A DNA stretch of 64,000 bases from Megalobrama amblycephala (GCF_018812025.1 NC_063051.1:2636001-2700000), one strand, 5' to 3'. Shown: positions 34,513 through 46,509, counted from the stretch's first letter. Translations and numbers: made by a program. The notes: generated by a model from the letters alone, not told the origin.

Positions 34513-35458
34513 CACACACTCTGACACACACACACACACTAACACACACACACTAACACAAACACTCACAGTCAATCACACACACACACTCAAACTCGCA
34601 CACACACACACACACACACACTCACTTGCACACATCTACACATACACACACACTAACACACACTCAAACTTGCACACACACACACACACACACACATACA
34701 CATACACTCACTTGCACATATCTACACACACTCTCTGACACATACACACACTAACACACGTACACACTAACACTCACTCGCACTCAATCACAAACACACA
34801 CACACACACTCTTGCACACATCTACACACACTCTGACACACACTAACACAAACACTCCCATTCAATCACACACACACACTCACTTGCACACAGACACACA
34901 CTTTGACACACATACACATTCAATCACACACACATACACACACACACACACTCACTTGCACACATCTACACACACTATACACACACACACACACACACTC
35001 ACTCGCAAACATACACATGCACATTCGCACGCATCCACACACACACTCTCACACACACACTCTCACACACACACACACACACTCACTTGCACATATCTAC
35101 ACACACACTCTGACACATATACACACACTAACACACATACACACTAACACTCACTTGCACTGAATCACACACACTCACACACACACTCTTGCACACATCT
35201 ACACACACTCTGACACATACACACGCTAACACAAACACTCCCATTCAATCACACACACACACACACTCACTTGCACACATCTACACACACTATCTCACAC
35301 ACACACACACACACACCTACACACACTCTGACACACATACACACACTAACACACACACACTAACACAAACACTCACATTCAATCACACACACACACTCAA
35401 ACTCACTTGCACACATCTACACATACACACACAAACACACACACTAACACACACTCAA

Positions 35459-35504
<46 letters not shown>
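34076..35504. repeat. CA-rich compound array, 1.4 kb
   Basis: Long CA runs are interrupted by recurring phrases such as CTTGCACACATCTACACACA, ACTCTGACACACAT and CCCATTCAATCACACAC. These phrases recur at about 80-460 bp spacing, so the array is a minisatellite of CA-rich units rather than a simple dinucleotide. Frames on all strands are poly(TH) or poly(CV) and are discarded. Confidence 0.97.
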
Positions 35505-36109
35505 CCCTAATGAACTACATCAGGTTTTCACACCCTCCTGCTCACAGTCAGTTGTCATTGTGTGTGTTTGTGTGTGTGTTTGTGCGTCTGTGTGCAACAA
35601 CGTGATAAAAAACAAAGCAAACAGCCAGATGAGAATTTTCGCACCACCTCAAATCAACACGAGCGGAAGATCCTCGGCCCTGCGAACATCAGAAGAGTTT
35701 GAATATTTTCACGGATCATTCGCCTCCACCAGTCGAGGGAAATCAGGGGTTAGCGCTCTGGAACAACTTTATATTTTTGGATTCAGCTTTGGAGTAATTG
35801 ATCATCAAGACCATCATTCCACTGAAGTTCAGCTGTGCCACGTGACGTGAAAAATAATAAATATATATGACATTTCAAATCCAGATGAACAGAAACACAT
35901 TTCCTTAGACACATTGAGGATAAATGACATGAATCCACTGGAGAATCTGTCATTACATCACATGTATGTAATATGTGATGAATAAAGAACCTCGAACTTT
36001 ATAATAATCTTCTGAAACTGCTGTGGACAGACAGTCTACTGTTATGAATCTTTGTGATGTTTTTTTCTTTTTAAAGCTTGATGAAATTATTTCTGTCACA
36101 GAATAAAAA
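35505..36109. other. Unique sequence, candidate conserved non-coding element
   Basis: Single-copy sequence. The segment 35620-35850 has a balanced composition with TTTGGAGTAATTGATCATCA near 35788 and a CCACGTGACG E-box at about 35838. A frame continuing out of the CA array covers it but has no recognisable domain. Confidence 0.3.
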
Positions 36110-36345
36110 AAATGTAATTGCCACTTTTCATCTCGCAATTTTGAGGCAAAACATTGGGAAAAAAATATATAAAAATTTTTTTCTCAGAATTTTGACAAAC
36201 TCGCAAATAAAAAAAGAATTGCTAGTTTATATCTCACAATTCTAGGAATAAAAAAAGTCAGATTGGCAAGTTATAAAATCATAATTGCAAGAAAAAAGTC
36301 AGAATTGTAAGATAAAAAGCTGCAATTAGCTTGTTTATTCTGTGG
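36110..36345. repeat. Unexpanded relative of the 23-24.8 kb minisatellite
   Basis: Contains AAAAAAGTCAGATTGGCAAG, AAAAGTCAGAATTGTAAGAT and closes with TTGTTTATTCTGTGGTGGAA, matching the array flank at 24836-24880. Part of it (36115-36190) is in the opposite sense, so the ancestral element was probably palindromic. Confidence 0.65.
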
Positions 36346-36381
36346 TGGAAACAAGCTTTCATAAATTACACATTTGGAAAA

Positions 36382-36438
36382 AACATGAGGGTGAGTAAAT
36401 AATAGAATTTTAATTTCTGGCTGAACTATTCCTGTTAA
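36382..36438. mobile_element. TTAA MITE end fragment
   Basis: ACATGAGGGTGAGTAAATAA followed by TGGCTGAACTATTCCTGTTA matches the right terminal part of the 1444-2197 element. Only one end remains. Confidence 0.65.
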
Positions 36439-36444
36439 TGCATC

Positions 36445-36447
<3 letters not shown>

Positions 36448-36512
<65 letters not shown>
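36448..36512. repeat. (TG)n microsatellite
   Basis: About 31 TG units. It is followed by unique sequence and a CT-rich stretch (36625-36810), which gives a chance leucine- and serine-rich frame. Confidence 0.97.
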
Positions 36513-36513
<1 letters not shown>

Positions 36514-36849
36514 ACAGAAGGAGTTGTGTTTGACCTTTGCTGTGCTGTAGAGGTGGCATCTCTGACAGTGTGACAGAGAGACCAGCAGCCGCAATATAAT
36601 GGATGAGCTCTCTCAAGGTTAACACCTCTCTCGCTCTCTCTCCTCTTCCTTCCTTCTTTCTATCATCCCTTTCTTTTCCTCCTCACTCACTGCTGTTGCT
36701 TCTGTACTGGCCTGGTTTTCCTTTTTACTTTTTACATCTTCCTTGTTTTTTCGACCTCAGACCCCCTCCATCTCGACTTCTTCCTTTGACTCACAGATTT
36801 CGCTTGCAACTTGCATTGCACTAATGCATTCAAAGCAGTAAACATTTAA

Positions 36850-36915
36850 TCAGTTCATGCATTCCCTGGGAATCGAACCCATGACCCTAGCGTTGCTAGA
36901 GCCACGATCAACTGT
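36850..36915 (-). mobile_element. tRNA-derived SINE head fragment, minus strand
   Basis: On the minus strand the sequence reads GGGTTCGATTCCCAGGGAAT, an excellent B-box, preceded by CTAGCAACGCTAGGGTCAT. No cloverleaf could be completed and no tail was seen, so it is a SINE fragment rather than a tRNA gene. Confidence 0.65.
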
Positions 36916-37259
36916 GTGCGCTAATTTAGTATTCAGAAGTACATCTTTATAATCACATTTGACAATACATTATTAATGTGGTAATTTACATATGCATAAA
37001 GCACAGTGATGCTGCCACAGAATGATTAACATATTCATATATAGGCTGAACTCAGGCCATGTTTTGTCTTTAATATCAGCTCAATAATGTGTTTGACAGA
37101 CATATAGTATGTCATGCTGTAGGTCATGTCTCATTTTCACAACTAATATTTTTATTTTTTGTTGTTGTTTGATTGGTCTACTGAACAGACATTCAGTAGT
37201 GTCTAAAACTAATATATAAATTAACTTTTCTGTAACTGAAAGAGATAGATGAGATAGAT
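36916..37259. other. Unique sequence, nothing recognised
   Basis: AT-rich single-copy sequence with no frames or repeat ends noted. Confidence 0.4.
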
Positions 37260-38420
37260 CTCTGGCTCAATGAGAACAATATATGCACTGAATTTGATGA
37301 CTGTAGGTAAAACTAACCTAACTCCATCACTTCAGTCAAAAGGTGGCGCTATAAAGCCCCTCCTCCCTGCCCGTTTCTAAGGCTTTGCCCATGTCTACCG
37401 GCCAACAACTCTGATGTGTGTGTCAAGTTTCAAGCAATTTGAAGTATGCTAAGTCTCAAAAACACCCAAAAAGAATATTTGTTGCTATGGCAACAGTATT
37501 TAAGATATCAAGAATCCTTTCGCAGTCTAGATCTGTCGTGTCTTGACATTCTGACGAAGTCTGAATCAAATCGGGTGAAAATAAGAGGGCGATTTCAAAG
37601 CATTTTGAAGGTGACACACTTCCTGCTGCCAGTTGGTGGCGCTATGACTTTGACTCACAATAGTCATATCCATGTGATCGGCCTCCTACAACAAACGCAC
37701 AGCTGAAATTTAATCAAAATCATGTGTGTGATGTGTCTGATGTGTGTGTCAAGTTTCAAGCAACTTGAAGAGTCTTAAAAACACCCAAAAGGAATATTTG
37801 TTGCTATGGCAACAGTATTTAAGATATCAAGAATCCTTTCGCAGGTCTACATCTATCATGTCTTGACATTCGGACGAAGTCTGAAGCAAATCTAAGAGTC
37901 TCAAAAACACCCAAAAAGAATATTAAAGTTTGATGTGTTGCTATGGCAACCGTGTTTAAGATATCAAGAATCCTTTCGCAGGTCTACATCTATCAATTTC
38001 CTGCTGCCAGTTGGTGGTGCTATGACTTTGACTCATAACAGTCAAATCCATGTGATCGGCCTCCTACAACATACACACAGCTGAAGTTTCATCAAAATCA
38101 ATGTATGCCGAAGTTATAACACACTTCCTGTTTCCCTTTTTTCGCCATAAATCCGTTGCCTCGCCACAACCAAGCTGTTTGAGATATAAAAAATCTGCTT
38201 GCAATTTTGCATCCTCAATGTCTTGACTTCATGCTGACCAGGTTTGGTGGCAACCGGATGAATCCCCTAGGAGGAGTATATCAAGTTCCAGAGCATGCGT
38301 TTTTCAAACAACCCATAATAGCCGACTTCCTGTTGGGCGGAGCTAATGACATGCAGTGCAGATGTTGGTCCTAACTGTATGAAGTTACTGTAGGTGAAAA
38401 GGGGTACACTACAGAGCCCC
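37260..38420 (+). repeat. Dispersed repeat (TTGGTGGCGCTATGACTTTG family) with internal duplications
   Basis: Contains GTTGGTGGCGCTATGACTTT twice (about 37632 and 38010), the paired phrase ATCCATGTGATCGGCCTCCT, and three copies of TTAAGATATCAAGAATCCTT. The palindrome GTTGCTATGGCAAC occurs at 37481-37494, 37800-37813 and 37937-37950. The repeat phrases are of a kind common in teleost genomes; superfamily is not recognised. The plus frame at 37446-37706 lies wholly inside the repeat and is not a gene. Confidence 0.8.
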
Positions 38421-39312
38421 TCAAATACAACCATATAAAAGGGTGCGCCAATGCCAACAATGTGTTAATCTATTGCACAACAGCTGATCGTTTAGTCATT
38501 AATTGCATTGTTAGCGCCATTGCTAAGCGTCGTGCTAGGCTAGCTGTGAGTTGAAGCCGCTTGCGTCTGTGACAAACAACATTCGTTGCTCATCCATCAT
38601 AAGTGCCAAACTTAGACATTCATTACAGAGTTTGCCGATCTTTGCTGTTCTCCTCTCCGCTTTTCACTTAATCTCTCTGGAGAACCGTGCCGCCCTTTTT
38701 CTGCCGCTACTGATGCTGGAAAGATGCTGAACAGCAGTAAAGGAAGCACTACATTAATTAAATGCAGAAATTTGCCTCACTCTATTTTGTTGCTGAGAAA
38801 GAACTGCTAAGATTGATGAACTTCTCTGAGATTCAAGAGCGCTCCGCTAGTCTCAAATCGGAGCTTAATTGAGATGGAACGTCTATTAGGTGAGCCGCAT
38901 ACATTACAGTGTCAAATCTCTGTATTCTAATCTCGCCTCCCTTATTTTTTCACTTCACTCTTTGGCTCTGAAAGCTCTCGCCTTCTTTATATGCGGCGGT
39001 GAGGTTAAGGCACGTGCCGTGTGATGAACATGCTCTCGGGCGCAGGGGTCACAAACACAGTCTCCTGAGACTGCAAGGGCTTCGTCTTTGGCAAGGTTGT
39101 TTTTTCGAGGAGTAATTCGCCACTGCCTGATTCAAACTCGTCTGAAGGAGGATGATCCTGACCCAGGTACTTACTGGAGCTTTACCCCTTATTTTTACAT
39201 TCACTGGCACTAAAGTACCACAGTGTACCATGGTACTACTGGATTTTTTTGCATGCAGACCAGTGTAGTAGTTAAGGATTCTCAGAAAAAAAGGGCAGGC
39301 CATATTTCACCC
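38421..39312. promoter_or_regulatory. Unique sequence, candidate conserved non-coding elements
   Basis: The stretch 38470-39060 is single copy and rich in TAAT-type sites, including GTCATTAATTGCATTG (about 38494), ACATTAATTAAATGC (about 38751) and GAGCTTAATTGAGATG (about 38861). CpGs are kept near 38900-39050. Overall it resembles developmental enhancer DNA. The short minus frame at 39049-39303 is not recognised as coding. Confidence 0.35.
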
Positions 39313-39677
39313 TACACTCTAAAATATGTTGGGTTAAAAACAACCCAAGTTGGGTTGAAAATGGACAAACTCAGCGAATGGGTTTTTTTATTCCAGCGGT
39401 TGGGTTAAAAGTTTGCTCAACGTGCTGGGTAGTTTTATTTAACCCAACTGTTGTTTAAAAATGACTATATGGCTGGCTTAAAATGAACCCAAAATATGTT
39501 GGAAATATTATTGAACATATTTTGGGTTCATTTTAAACACGCAACACAGTAATTTTTAAACAATAGTTGAGATAAATAAAACTATCCAGCGGGTTGGTAA
39601 AACAATTAACCCAACTGCTGGGTTTGTCCATTTTCAACCCAATTTGGGTTGTTTTTAACCCAGCATTTTTTAGTGTA
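39313..39677. mobile_element. CACTAAAAAATG MITE, unexpanded copy B
   Basis: A complete 365-bp palindromic element. It starts TACACTCTAAAATATGTTGG and ends CAGCATTTTTTAGTGTA, and TA is present at both edges. Both arms carry GTTGGGTTGAAAATGGACAA or its complement. The centre is inverted too, with AAAATGAACCCAAAATATGT mirrored by ACATATTTTGGGTTCATTTT. It has a few GGGTTA/AACCC blocks but no 22-mer array, so it represents the state before expansion seen in copies A and D. Confidence 0.9.
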
Positions 39678-39753
39678 CACTTGAAAAAATGTATTAAGCA
39701 TCTAAATGATTTTCCCATAAAGTAAAAATTTTTTTTTTTTTTATTTAATTCAT

Positions 39754-39787
<34 letters not shown>

Positions 39788-40131
39788 ATGAATTAAAAAT
39801 AAAATATATTAATTGAACAAAAATTATTACGCTTAATGTTATAATAAATTTTTTTATTTAATTAAAAATTTACTTACGAAATAATATATAAAATATCAGT
39901 GTTAAATATATATATACTGTATATATATATATATATATATACACACACATTTTTTACATACTCATATACATACAATATTTCATAAATATTGCATGTTCAT
40001 TTTACAATATACAATTCATTATAATTCTTATATAAAACATTTATAAAAATATAATATATAATACATGTATTTCATAAAAAATAAATATTCATGTTATATA
40101 TGCAAAATTATATACATATATACACACACTA

Positions 40132-40174
<43 letters not shown>

Positions 40175-40224
40175 GTAAAATATTTTAGAAATATATATTC
40201 ATTACATAAATACACACACACAGA
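39678..40224. repeat. AT-rich sequence with three (TA)n tracts
   Basis: (TA)n lies at about 39754-39779, 39911-39939 and 40133-40169, separated by AT-rich sequence with many ATATA and AAATAT runs. No other content was seen. Confidence 0.85.
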
Positions 40225-40605
40225 CATATATAAACTCAAAAAAAAATATTCAGACAATTTTGATATGTATGATATTTTTTTTTACTAGTGTGTGCAGGAC
40301 ACTATAGTTCATTTCTGTAAGTGAGGATAGCAAAATAAATTGTGACATATTATACCCAAAAATTCTTCATACAGTGGACTACCAGTAAAATTGATAAACA
40401 TTTGGAACCAAAAATTATTCAGACACTTTGACCTGACCATGTTTTGCTTAAGTGTTAGCTGACATAATTAAGATAAATTTTTTCTGACACAGTTTAACTC
40501 TGAGTTCTTGTCATATTTTATTACCATATTTTTAAAACTATAGTGAATAAACTGTATTAATGAATGAAATGTTCAAGGTGTCTGAATACATTCGGTTTGG
40601 CTGTA
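40225..40605. mobile_element. Tc1/mariner-like non-autonomous element, probable
   Basis: ATATTCAGACAATTTTGAT near 40245 and CAAGGTGTCTGAATACATTC near 40575 are inverted, and an internal AAAAATTATTCAGACACTTT repeats the motif. The TTCAGACA-rich ends and a TA-rich boundary are typical of Tc1-type MITEs in fish. No transposase frame is present; ends are approximate. Confidence 0.55.
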
Positions 40606-42277
40606 TATATATATAAAATGTTAGAGATGCTCAGACTAGCAGCAGAAGGGCAAGTCTATGTTGACAACACCTCAGAATCAAAGATTGTATTTTCATATTC
40701 TGGATGCAAAATATGACCTGTGTGAGCCAAGAAGCTCTCGACAAGACCAGAGCGATCTCAAGCGTGAGCCAGTGATTATTCATTCAGTCTCAATAGCAAC
40801 ACACACCTGATCCCTGACAGACACACACACACACACACACACACACGCCAGCACTCTCTCAAGACACTCTTTATATTTAAACATTAATACGATCTACAAA
40901 GACTGACACGACTGCAGTGTGGTGAAATATGAAAGCTAAAAGAAAGAGGAGAATGAATACAAGCGCAGACATGATCCGGTCAACTCATTTACACGCAGCC
41001 TCATTCATGAAACACGTAAATCGTCCATAAATCCATTCCTATGCACATTGCTGAATGAGTCAATTTATAAAGGAAACGATTTACACTGACATTTGTTCTG
41101 CACCAACAAGCAGCAGAATACAAAACAACAACGATTATTATTAAGTCACACTGTACTGCACATGCTGACAGAAACACACAGTCTCGTATGTGACATCCAA
41201 ATATTATTGTGTTTATATGAACACTAACCCTTAGTAGAACCAATAGTGAATTTCACAAGCCGAGGGTTACCATACTGTACGTTTACAATCTACAGTTTGA
41301 AAGCACAGGACGATTGAATGGCAGCAATTTTCCTCCACAAGAGGAGATTCACACAACTTGTCAAAAACTGGAGTAAAATAAACCCACGTTTGAAGCCCGA
41401 GCGTAATGGCTGTGATTATGATAGTAGAACTCAACGCAACTGTCTGTGTGAAAATAAATAGCACGAGGCTTTAAAACATCAATGAAATGCAACAACTCCA
41501 GTGATTGATTTTTTTTTCACAAGTGCATCAGTGATAACGGTCCATAAATGGAAGAGAGACTCTGAATGACCAGGAACGTGATGCAGGTCTGAATTCGGCT
41601 GGTCGATATGAAGAGATTGTTATTTCTTCGCACCGATGGCGCCTGTGGATGTGAGGCGAGTGACGCACGAGAGCGAGGGGAACAACGAAAGCCGAGCGTT
41701 TCTTCTGTTATTCCTGTAATAATTAGAGCATTAGTGTCTGGTTGGGAAGCGCTACGTGTATTTGATCTCACACCTGAGAATTTGGTAATATGAGGGCGAA
41801 ACGCTCAAATGCATCTAAAAGTTTCGATTTTAATAGAATCTTGATCTCGACAGAGAGAGACAAATCTCTGTTTGAGTCTTACAATAAACAGTTTTATTGT
41901 GTCGGGTCGCCACCTGATGTCTGACGCAACATCTGGCTCCTGAAACAGAAGCAGAAGCAGCACCGATACAGGTGATCAGAAGCGAACATCTGTGATTCCA
42001 GCTCTTGGGAATCATCTGTCCAGCTTCAGAGAGCAGATCTGGGAACGCTTATCTCGCATGCACTAAATATAGACGCCTCTGGATGTCGTCTAGACACTTC
42101 TGGAGCAGGAGGGTTTCCATCTAATTATCAGACAGAAGCCTTTCCAAAGAACAAACTGAAGTGGCGTCTCAAAATACCGTCCTGCTGTCACGCCTGCGTC
42201 TCACAGAAACAACGAGATCAGTGACAAACTATGATGTTGGCTCGATAGAGCCTGGCCAGAAAGTTTGAAACAGATTG
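40606..42277. other. Unique sequence, candidate conserved non-coding elements
   Basis: Single-copy sequence with one (CA)n tract at about 40822-40847. Segments 40985-41120 and 41590-41800 are GC-balanced with kept CpGs and AATAATTAGAGC, CATTCATGAAACACG and CGAGTGACGCACGAGAGCG strings. Several frames overlap on opposite strands (for example 41517-41771 and 41608-41793), which argues against coding. No protein domain recognised. Confidence 0.3.
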
Positions 42278-42970
42278 AAGGGGGACCTATAATGCCCCTT
42301 TTAACATGTAAAGTAATATAACATGTGATGTAATATCAGTCTCTGGTGTCTCCAGAATGTGTGTGTGAAGTTTCAGCTCAAAATACCCCACAGATCATTT
42401 ATTATAGCAAGTTGTAAATGCCCGTTTTTGATTGGAAGGAAAAGCTGTTTTTGTGCATGTGCCTTTAAATGCAAATGAGCTGCTGCTCCCCGCCCCGCTT
42501 TCCAGAAGAGGGCGGAGCCTTTACAACGCTCACGTGATATTGCAATTCTACTTCATCATGAAAGTTTATTATCTGCATTCATTTTAAAGCCATAACTTCT
42601 GAGCGCACAGAAAGCTGGCTGTCAGACGGAGCATCATGTGAGTATCAAACTAAGTTCTCTTGCACTTAAACTGTCAAATACACACATAAATATAGTCGGT
42701 TATGTCTGTGAACATAAACATCAGTGGAAGAAATCACATGTATGTGCATTAGATCTGTGTATTAAAGTGACAGCAGCGTAATATACAGTATCTACTGCTG
42801 TATCTGCTGTTAATATGAATAATATGCTCTTGACTGAATAACTTTAGCTGCTTTAATAAGAATACATTTCTTACTTGAATGCTGCTGTTAAATGCTCTGG
42901 CAAGGAGATAAACATCCTGGGTGGGGTCTATGCTAATAGGGCGGAGTCTGTCAGCAGTAGTGGGTGTGGC
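42278..42970 (-). mobile_element. TTAA MITE (TTAAAGGGGACATATCATG family), copy 3, long form
   Basis: In reverse orientation relative to copy 1: GAAGGGGGACCTATAATGCC opens it, then TATCAGTCTCTGGTGTCTCC and CTTTCCAGAAGAGGGCGGAG follow. The octamer is intact as ATGCAAAT at 42469-42476. The far end is uncertain, near GTGGGTGTGGCCTAAACAAT. Confidence 0.75.
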
Positions 42971-43189
42971 CTAAACAATTGCATAAAAACTGTAAATGGC
43001 TTATTGCTTATGATTTATGGGGATTAAAAATAATTTTCCATTATAGGGTGGTTGTGCACACAGACTGCAGACACATTTATGTTCAAACACCATGTAAAAG
43101 TGAATTTTGCACAATAGTTTGACTTTAAAAGATCTCTGAAGGTTTTCAGCTTGAAGTAGTTTTTTGAAGTTTAAAGGATTGGAAGGCCA
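42971..43189. other. Unique spacer
   Basis: Short single-copy sequence between two MITEs, with no recognised content. Confidence 0.4.
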
Positions 43190-43339
43190 TACACTGTAAA
43201 AATGCTGGGTTAAAAACAAAACAAGTTGGTTTGAAAATGGACAAACACCGTGATTGGGTTGTTTTAACCCAGCAGGTTGGGTAAACATTTAACCCAACCA
43301 CTGGGTTTGTCCATTTTAAGCCCAACTTTTTTGAGTGTA
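43190..43339. mobile_element. CACTAAAAAATG MITE, short copy C
   Basis: A 150-bp copy. It starts TACACTGTAAAAATGCTGGG and ends CCAACTTTTTTGAGTGTA, with TA at each edge. The inverted GAAAATGGACAAACACC and GTTTGTCCATTTTAAGCCC arms flank a minimal centre with one GGGTTGTTTTAACCC block. It is the smallest form seen here. Confidence 0.9.
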
Positions 43340-43371
43340 CAGGTCATACAATCAGAAAAACATATTCTGTG

Positions 43372-43440
43372 TGGTTGCTAGGAGGTTGCTAGGGTACTTG
43401 GGACGGTTGCTAGGGTGTTCTGGTTGGTTGGTTGATTGTT
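43372..43440 (-). repeat. Short relative of the TAGCAACC minisatellite
   Basis: GTGGTTGCTAGGAGGTTGCT and GGTTGCTAGGGTGTTCTGG are the reverse complement of the 30200-32935 units. Only about three units are present. Confidence 0.75.
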
Positions 43441-44304
43441 TATGTCACGTGTCCATAATATGTGTGCGGTCCATCCATCAGAAAAGCAATACAGAAACCA
43501 TTAGTGTTAACTAGCAGCGGTAAAGCCATCGAGCACTGACCTATCTCTGACTCGAGCCATCAGTCCGCATTGATTACGCTTTATTACCTTTAAGGTGCTT
43601 AAGAGAGACTTCTTATCAGTTGAATTAAAGACGCTCGTTCATTGATGAAGAGTCTGTTCCTGTTCCTTTAAGAAGATCTGCTCACAGTTCAGATAAAGTG
43701 GAGAACACATTGAATTTTGCAGTTAATTCACATGATAATGATCGTTATGTCATCATAAAAAATTTATTCAATAGATTACAATCATACAAGATGTTTTAAA
43801 CATACACAGATCTTTTCTTTTGACATCTAAGAGGTCATCATACCATAAAACATATAAAAACATAAGAACTACTCGTTAGTCCAAAAACAGTTTTTATTGG
43901 AACCTCGACTCGTTTACTGCTTCTGCACTTCTCATGATTAATTCATCTCAACACGTGCAATAGTAAAAATGGTTCTTCTACTTCTACTTATTTCACATGC
44001 AAAGATGCGACCCAATCAAATGTGGGCATTTAAATTAAAGTCTTAAAGGAGACACGCCCATTTAAATTGTGTTTTTAAATCAAAGCTAAAATTATGAGCA
44101 TACAAATCCTACATTATAAGTGCGCCTCAAACATTACAAAATAAAAAATGCAGTTGATGATGCCTTTACTAAGTAAAACAGCCACCAAAATAACGTATGC
44201 ATGCAGTACAGATTCATTTAAGACAATATTCACTGATAATCTTTCATGTCATGTGACTGACTGCAATGTAATATTTGGCAAAAATGCACTGGAAATATGA
44301 TCAA
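43441..44304. other. Unique sequence, nothing firmly recognised
   Basis: Single-copy AT-leaning sequence. No frames of note and no repeat termini until the AGCTAAC element. Confidence 0.4.
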
Positions 44305-44586
44305 AGCTAACAGGGAACGTTCTGGCAAGGTTCTCAAACAAACTGTTCTCAAAACGTTAGCACAAAAACACTATTTATGGAACGTTTTTTTCTGGAATGT
44401 TCTAATTGGATGTTCATCAAACACTTTTTAAATGTTACTAGTTTCAGAACGTTCAGAGAACATTCAAAAGTAACGTTCCCATAATGTTTGAAAAATGATA
44501 CTATGTAATCTTCCTGTAACATTCACATATGTTGATGGAACGTTAGTGAAACATTCTTAGAATATATTAGAACATTTTTGTTAGCT
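44305..44586 (-). mobile_element. AACGTT-rich MITE, uninterrupted copy
   Basis: A 282-bp element beginning AGCTAACAGGGAACGTTCTG and ending AACATTTTTGTTAGCT. Reverse-complemented, it aligns in order with the three pieces of the split element at 3095-5924, for example TAGTTTCAGAACGTTCAGAG against the matching segment near 3270-3297. It therefore serves as an empty-site reference for both nested insertions. Confidence 0.85.
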
Positions 44587-45479
44587 GAGATGTGAGATAG
44601 AATAAGAGAATTTTTGGGTGAAGTAACTTGAACCAGAAGAATATCTGGAGATCAGTTCTCTCAGGAGGATGAAGGACTAAAGAGGGTCTTTAACAAAACT
44701 GCACATTACTGACGCCAAACGAGGGAGTTTCTACCTCTGCATGTTCTGATCGTTCTGCTCCGCTGTTCTCCGGTGTTCAATGGAGCAACATCTCCACATC
44801 TGCTGAAACACACTTTACTGAAGAGCCTTTCTGTGATTGCATCAGATTTACAGCACTGAGATCTTCAGAACATAAAATGCATATAAATATCTGCCAATAA
44901 TATGTCTTAGTAAGAAGATATTTAATGCTTAGTTTATGATCAAAGTATCCGTAGTTTAAAAACATATAATGCAATACAATGATGATTGAGAGATGAACAA
45001 ATAAATCATGATTTTTCTAATAAATGATGTCTGGATAATCAAGTTGCTTCAGTTCAGTTGAAATATTACTAACAATATCAAAGTTATTCTAATGTTTACA
45101 TTATAAAAATCAGTGCAGATTTCAGATCAGAAAGACACGAGCTGTACAGATACACTAAAAGACTTTTAAAACAGTCTAAACTATCAATCAGAGACAGAAA
45201 GACTTTTATTATATATATTTTCAGATTTTAATTTTGTTGTCCAAATACACTTGCACCAAATGCGTATTTTTAGAATTTTTTCTCTTTAGCTTTATTTTAT
45301 TTATCTAATAATAATAATAATAATAATAATATATTTTATTTATTTAGCGCCTTTCAGGAACCCAAGGACACTTTACAGTAAGTTGCTATATAATATGAAT
45401 ACATATAAGTATACAATCAGTATACAACATGTGAACAACCAGATGTATGTTTTATTTCAGATTTATTTTGATAATTTAA
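44587..45479. other. Unique sequence with (ATA)n tract
   Basis: Mostly single copy. An (ATA/TAA)n run lies at about 45306-45331, followed by TTTAGCGCCTTTCAGGAACC and CAAGGACACTTTACAG, which look like a fragment of a dispersed fish repeat. The rest has no recognised content. Confidence 0.4.
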
Positions 45480-45699
45480 ACACTTTTCTTATGATTTTGT
45501 CATTTGTTATTTTTTCATATTTTTATTTAGCTTTACTTTATTTCTTTATTTAATTAGTTGCCACCCTAATATCACATTTTCTAAGTTAAATTATTTATTT
45601 ATTTTTATTTCAGCTTTATTTTGATCATTTTACCACACTTTTTTAATGATTTTTATATTTAAGTTTTCTAAAGACGGCGTCATTATTGTTTAGTTTGTA

Positions 45700-46509
45700 C
45701 GGAAGAGGATTAGGGCCAAGCAATAATAAAAAAATAAAACCATCTCGAGATTAAAGTTGTTAAATTTCGAGAAAAAACTTGTTAAATTTCGAGAAAAAAG
45801 TTGAAATAAAATGTTGAGAATAAACTCGTTAAATTACGAGAAAAATGTCGTTAAATTTCAAGAAAAAAGTCGAGATAAAATGTTGAGAATAAAGTCATTA
45901 AATTAAGAGAAAAAAAGTCGTTAAATTATGAGAACAAATTCGTTAAATTATGAGAAAAAACTCGTTAAATTTCAAGAAAAAAGTCGAAATAAAATGTTGA
46001 GAATAAACTCGTTAAATTACGAGAAAAATGTCGTTAAATTTCAAGAAAAAAGTCGAGATAAAATGTTGAGAATAAAGTCATTAAATTACGAGAAAAAAAG
46101 TCGTTAAATTATGAGAACAAATTCGTTAAATTATGAGAAAAAACTCGTTAAATTTCGAGAAAAAAGTCAAGATAAAATGTTGAGAATAAAGTCATTAAAT
46201 TACGAGAAAAAAGTCGTTAAATTACGAGAACAAATTCGTTAAATTATAAGAAAAAACTCGTTAAATTTCGAGAAAAAAGTCGAGATAAAATGTTGAGAAT
46301 AAAGTCATAATTTAACGAGTTTATTCTCAACATTTTATCTCGACTTTTTCTCGAAATTTAACAAGTTTTTTTCTCGTAATTTAACGAGTTTATCAACATT
46401 TTATTTAGACTTTTTTCTCGAAATTTAACGAGTTTTTTCTCGAAATTTAACAACTTTAATCTCGAGATGGTTTTATTTTTTATTATTGCTTGGCCCTAAT
46501 CCTCTTCCG
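45700..46509. mobile_element. Foldback element 1 (GGAAGAGGATTAGGGCCAAG ends)
   Basis: Left end CGGAAGAGGATTAGGGCCAA is exactly inverted at the right end (TTGGCCCTAATCCTCTTCCG). The inverted match continues inward through CCATCTCGAGATTAAAGTTG for about 200 bp. The left arm holds several copies of a repeat with AAATGTTGAGAATAAA and GTTAAATTACGAGAAAAA. Such a sequence could form a long hairpin. Non-coding. Confidence 0.88.

Noticed and set aside
33891..35850. Long frames (up to 174 codons) rich in TH or CV
   Set aside because: They are translations of the CA-rich array; open frames occur on both strands and in several phases because CA repeats lack stop codons.
35407..35850. 147-codon plus frame running out of the CA array
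   Set aside because: The first third is CA repeat; the remainder has no recognisable domain, and the unique part looks more like non-coding conserved DNA.
36850..36915. Possible tRNA gene on the minus strand
   Set aside because: Good B-box but no complete cloverleaf; fits a SINE head.
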